Below, one piece after another: positions 62,531 through 64,000 of a DNA stretch of 64,000 nucleotides. Where the stretch lies: positions 1,798,001 to 1,862,000 of the forward strand of contig NZ_CP081942.1 of NCBI RefSeq assembly GCF_020386635.1, given 5' to 3'. Made by a program: the position numbers and the translations under genes. Origin of the DNA: Pseudomonas sp. MM211 (GTDB taxonomy: Bacteria > Pseudomonadota > Gammaproteobacteria > Pseudomonadales > Pseudomonadaceae). Each line of letters opens with the position of its first letter. Position 1 is the first letter of the stretch. The notes under the pieces are model-generated. The model was given only the letters and a program-made list of their open reading frames with translations, made no database searches and was not told the origin of the DNA.

Positions 62531-63649
62531 ATGAGCACCAACGATCAGGCATTCATGGCCCGCGCGATCGAGTTGGCGCGCAAGGGGCTGTATTCCACTC
62601 ACCCCAATCCCCGTGTCGGTTGCGTGATCGTGCGCGACGGCAAGATCGTTGGCGAAGGCTGGCACGCCAAGGCCGGCGAGCCCCATGCCGAGGTGTACGC
62701 CTTGCGTCAGGCCGGCGACAAAGCGCGCGGCGCCACCGCCTACGTTACCCTCGAGCCGTGCAGCCACCATGGGCGCACACCGCCCTGCGCGGATGCTCTG
62801 GTCGAGGCAGGCGTCGCCAGGGTGGTAGCGGCCATGCAGGATCCCAACCCGCAGGTGGCCGGCAGGGGGCTGTTGAGGCTGATGAATGCCGGCATCTCGG
62901 TGCAAGGCGGTGTGTTGGAAAGTGAGGCGCGGGCGCTGAATGCCGGCTTCGTCAAGCGAATGGAAAAGGGCCTGCCGCTGGTGCGCGTCAAGCTCGCCAT
63001 GAGCCTGGACGGGCGCACGGCCATGGCCAGCGGCGAAAGCCAATGGATCACCGGGCCGGCCGCTCGTGCTGCGGTGCAACGACTGCGGGCGCGCTCGAGT
63101 GTTGTGCTGAGTGGTGCTGACACGCTGCTGGCCGATGGAGCGCGCTTGACGGTAAGACCCGACGAGCTGGGCCTGGGCGCCGAACTCACGGCGCTGGCTC
63201 AGGCGCGCCCGCCGCTGCGCGTGCTGGTCGATGGGCGTTTGCGTGTTCCGCTGAGTGCGCCGTTCTTCCAGGCTGGTTCAGCGTTGGTGGCGACTTGCGC
63301 GGCGGCAGCCTCGCGGGATCGCTACCTCGATGAGGGTCACGAACTACTGGCGATACCGGGCAACAACGGCCATGTCGATCTGCGCAAGCTGCTGCTCGAG
63401 CTTGCTAGTCGGGGGGCCAACGAGGTGTTGGTTGAGGCTGGGCCGAAACTGGCTGGCGCTTTCGCCCGGCTGGGACTGGTCGATGAATACCAGTTGTTCG
63501 TCGCCCCCAAGTTCCTTGGCTCCAGTGCCAGGCCGCTGCTCGATCTGCCCCTGGCGCGGATGGCCGAGGCCAAGCCGTTGAAGATCGTCGACATGCGTGC
63601 AGTGGGTGACGATTGGCGAATCATCGCCGTGCCCGACCCCGCCTCCTGA
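62531..63649 (+). CDS. ribD: bifunctional riboflavin biosynthesis deaminase/reductase RibD
   Basis: Carries out the second and third steps of riboflavin synthesis from the GTP cyclohydrolase II product. The 372-aa protein has an N-terminal deaminase (about 1-145) with zinc motif HAE (near 52-54) and PCSHHGRTPPC (near 76-86), and a C-terminal reductase (about 148-365) with KLAMSLDGRTA and GPAARAAVQRLRA. ATG 62531 follows GGACTGAG. It lies upstream of the FMN riboswitch, so it is not itself controlled by it. Confidence 0.96.
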   Translation: MSTNDQAFMARAIELARKGLYSTHPNPRVGCVIVRDGKIVGEGWHAKAGEPHAEVYALRQAGDKARGATAYVTLEPCSHHGRTPPCADALVEAGVARVVAAMQDPNPQVAGRGLLRLMNAGISVQGGVLESEARALNAGFVKRMEKGLPLVRVKLAMSLDGRTAMASGESQWITGPAARAAVQRLRARSSVVLSGADTLLADGARLTVRPDELGLGAELTALAQARPPLRVLVDGRLRVPLSAPFFQAGSALVATCAAAASRDRYLDEGHELLAIPGNNGHVDLRKLLLELASRGANEVLVEAGPKLAGAFARLGLVDEYQLFVAPKFLGSSARPLLDLPLARMAEAKPLKIVDMRAVGDDWRIIAVPDPAS

Positions 63650-63730
63650 AGACGCCGCTGGCGCACGCCCGCCGTGCACCGCAGCTGCAACTATGGTAAA
63701 AAGCTGTCGGCCGCACAGCGCGGCCAAAAC

Positions 63731-63878
63731 GTTCTCAGGGCGGGGTGTAATTCCCCACCGGCGGTAATGGCGCGCAATGCTCCTAGCCCGCGAGCGCCCG
63801 GTACGGCCACCAGCCGCCCGGGGACAAGCAGATCCGGTGTGATTCCGGAGCCGACGGTATAGTCCGGATGAAGAGAGA
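63731..63878 (+). ncRNA. FMN riboswitch (RFN element)
   Basis: All conserved RFN blocks are present in order: TTCTCAGGGCGGGGTG (63732), CCCCACCGGCGGTAA (63754), AGCCCGCGAGCGCC, then CAGATCCGGTGTGATTCCGG and GCCGACGGTATAGTCCGG with the closing GATGAAGAGAG. It binds FMN and represses the following gene. About 100 nt of expression platform follow. Confidence 0.95.
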
Positions 63879-63947
63879 GCGGGATTGCCTGGCTGGGCGC
63901 CCTTGTGGCTGCCGCATGTCTGTACTGTCCCTATCGATCAAAGCTGC

Positions 63948-63968
63948 CCTGTTTTAGCCATAAACAGG
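63948..63968 (+). promoter_or_regulatory. hairpin that can hide the Shine-Dalgarno downstream of the riboswitch
   Basis: A 7-bp perfect stem CCTGTTT (63948-63954) with AAACAGG (63962-63968), loop TAGCCAT. The 3' arm takes in AGG of the ribosome site AGGAG (63966-63970). Confidence 0.5.
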
Positions 63969-63976
63969 AGTTGAAC

Positions 63977-64000
63977 ATGTCCATTACTTCTCAAGTACGC
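63977..64000 (+). CDS. riboswitch-controlled gene, first eight codons only
   Basis: ATG 63977 has AGGAG 6 nt upstream and begins MSITSQVR before the window ends. Too short to name. It does not match the usual riboflavin synthase start (MFTGII), although a riboflavin gene is expected here from the riboswitch and ribD. Confidence 0.55.

Noticed and set aside
63674..63862. Small open frame across the FMN riboswitch
   Set aside because: It coincides with conserved riboswitch structure and has no ribosome site.

Overview
The window is a chromosomal segment of a Pseudomonas, probably of the P. mendocina / P. pseudoalcaligenes / P. oleovorans part of the genus. I judge this from the 16S sequence, from translation-gene products that closely resemble P. 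aeruginosa, and from gene order. No database search was possible, so the species is an inference. It is core-genome DNA: I saw no prophage, transposase, CRISPR array, secretion system or defence island.

Layout. (1) 1-3.6 kb: peptidoglycan turnover genes mepM and anmK (minus strand, anmK cut by the window edge), then tyrS. (2) 3.6-9.4 kb: a complete rRNA operon (four tandem promoters, 16S, tRNA-Ile, tRNA-Ala, 23S, 5S, terminator). (3) 9.4-12.3 kb: an intergenic stretch with a REP pair, then birA, coaX and a SPOR-domain gene. (4) 12.4-30.5 kb: tRNA-Tyr/Gly/Thr, tufB, tRNA-Trp, secE, nusG, rplKAJL, rpoBC, rpsL, rpsG, fusA, tufA. (5) 30.6-44.4 kb: the S10, spc and alpha ribosomal protein clusters, with secY and rpoA. 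(6) 44.5-52.4 kb: katG, a ferritin gene, uvrA (minus), a YajR-like transporter and ssb. (7) 52.4-54.9 kb: a VanZ-like gene and two sugar-nucleotide-type dehydrogenase/epimerase genes. (8) 55-59.4 kb: an OmpW/OprG porin and a four-gene, probably Zur-controlled metal-transport operon (minus). (9) 59.4-64 kb: a small unknown gene, a CnoX-type thioredoxin, a methyltransferase, a lipoprotein, nrdR, ribD, an FMN riboswitch and the first eight codons of the gene it controls.

How the parts work together. Regions 2-5 hold most of the growth machinery, with promoters carrying GC-rich discriminators and several hairpin-then-promoter junctions that reset transcription along the ribosomal clusters. Regions 6 and 8 concern peroxide, iron and zinc; good matches to an OxyR operator (katG) and a Zur core operator (zinc operon) lie where they should.

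The most striking anomaly is that rpsJ, rpsC, rpsH, secY and rpsK, all expected to be essential, each carry a one-base net frameshift within 11.5 kb. All five sit at or next to a GGWCC-type site, two of them only if the restored base is G. Sequence error is by far the likeliest cause. Other unusual items are a 141-bp MITE-like inverted-repeat element inside the zinc operon, a hairpin that would hide the Shine-Dalgarno of the riboswitch-controlled gene, katG at the place where P. aeruginosa has katA, and an RmlD-like protein without the YxxxK catalytic pair. I did not find a clearly new multi-gene system.
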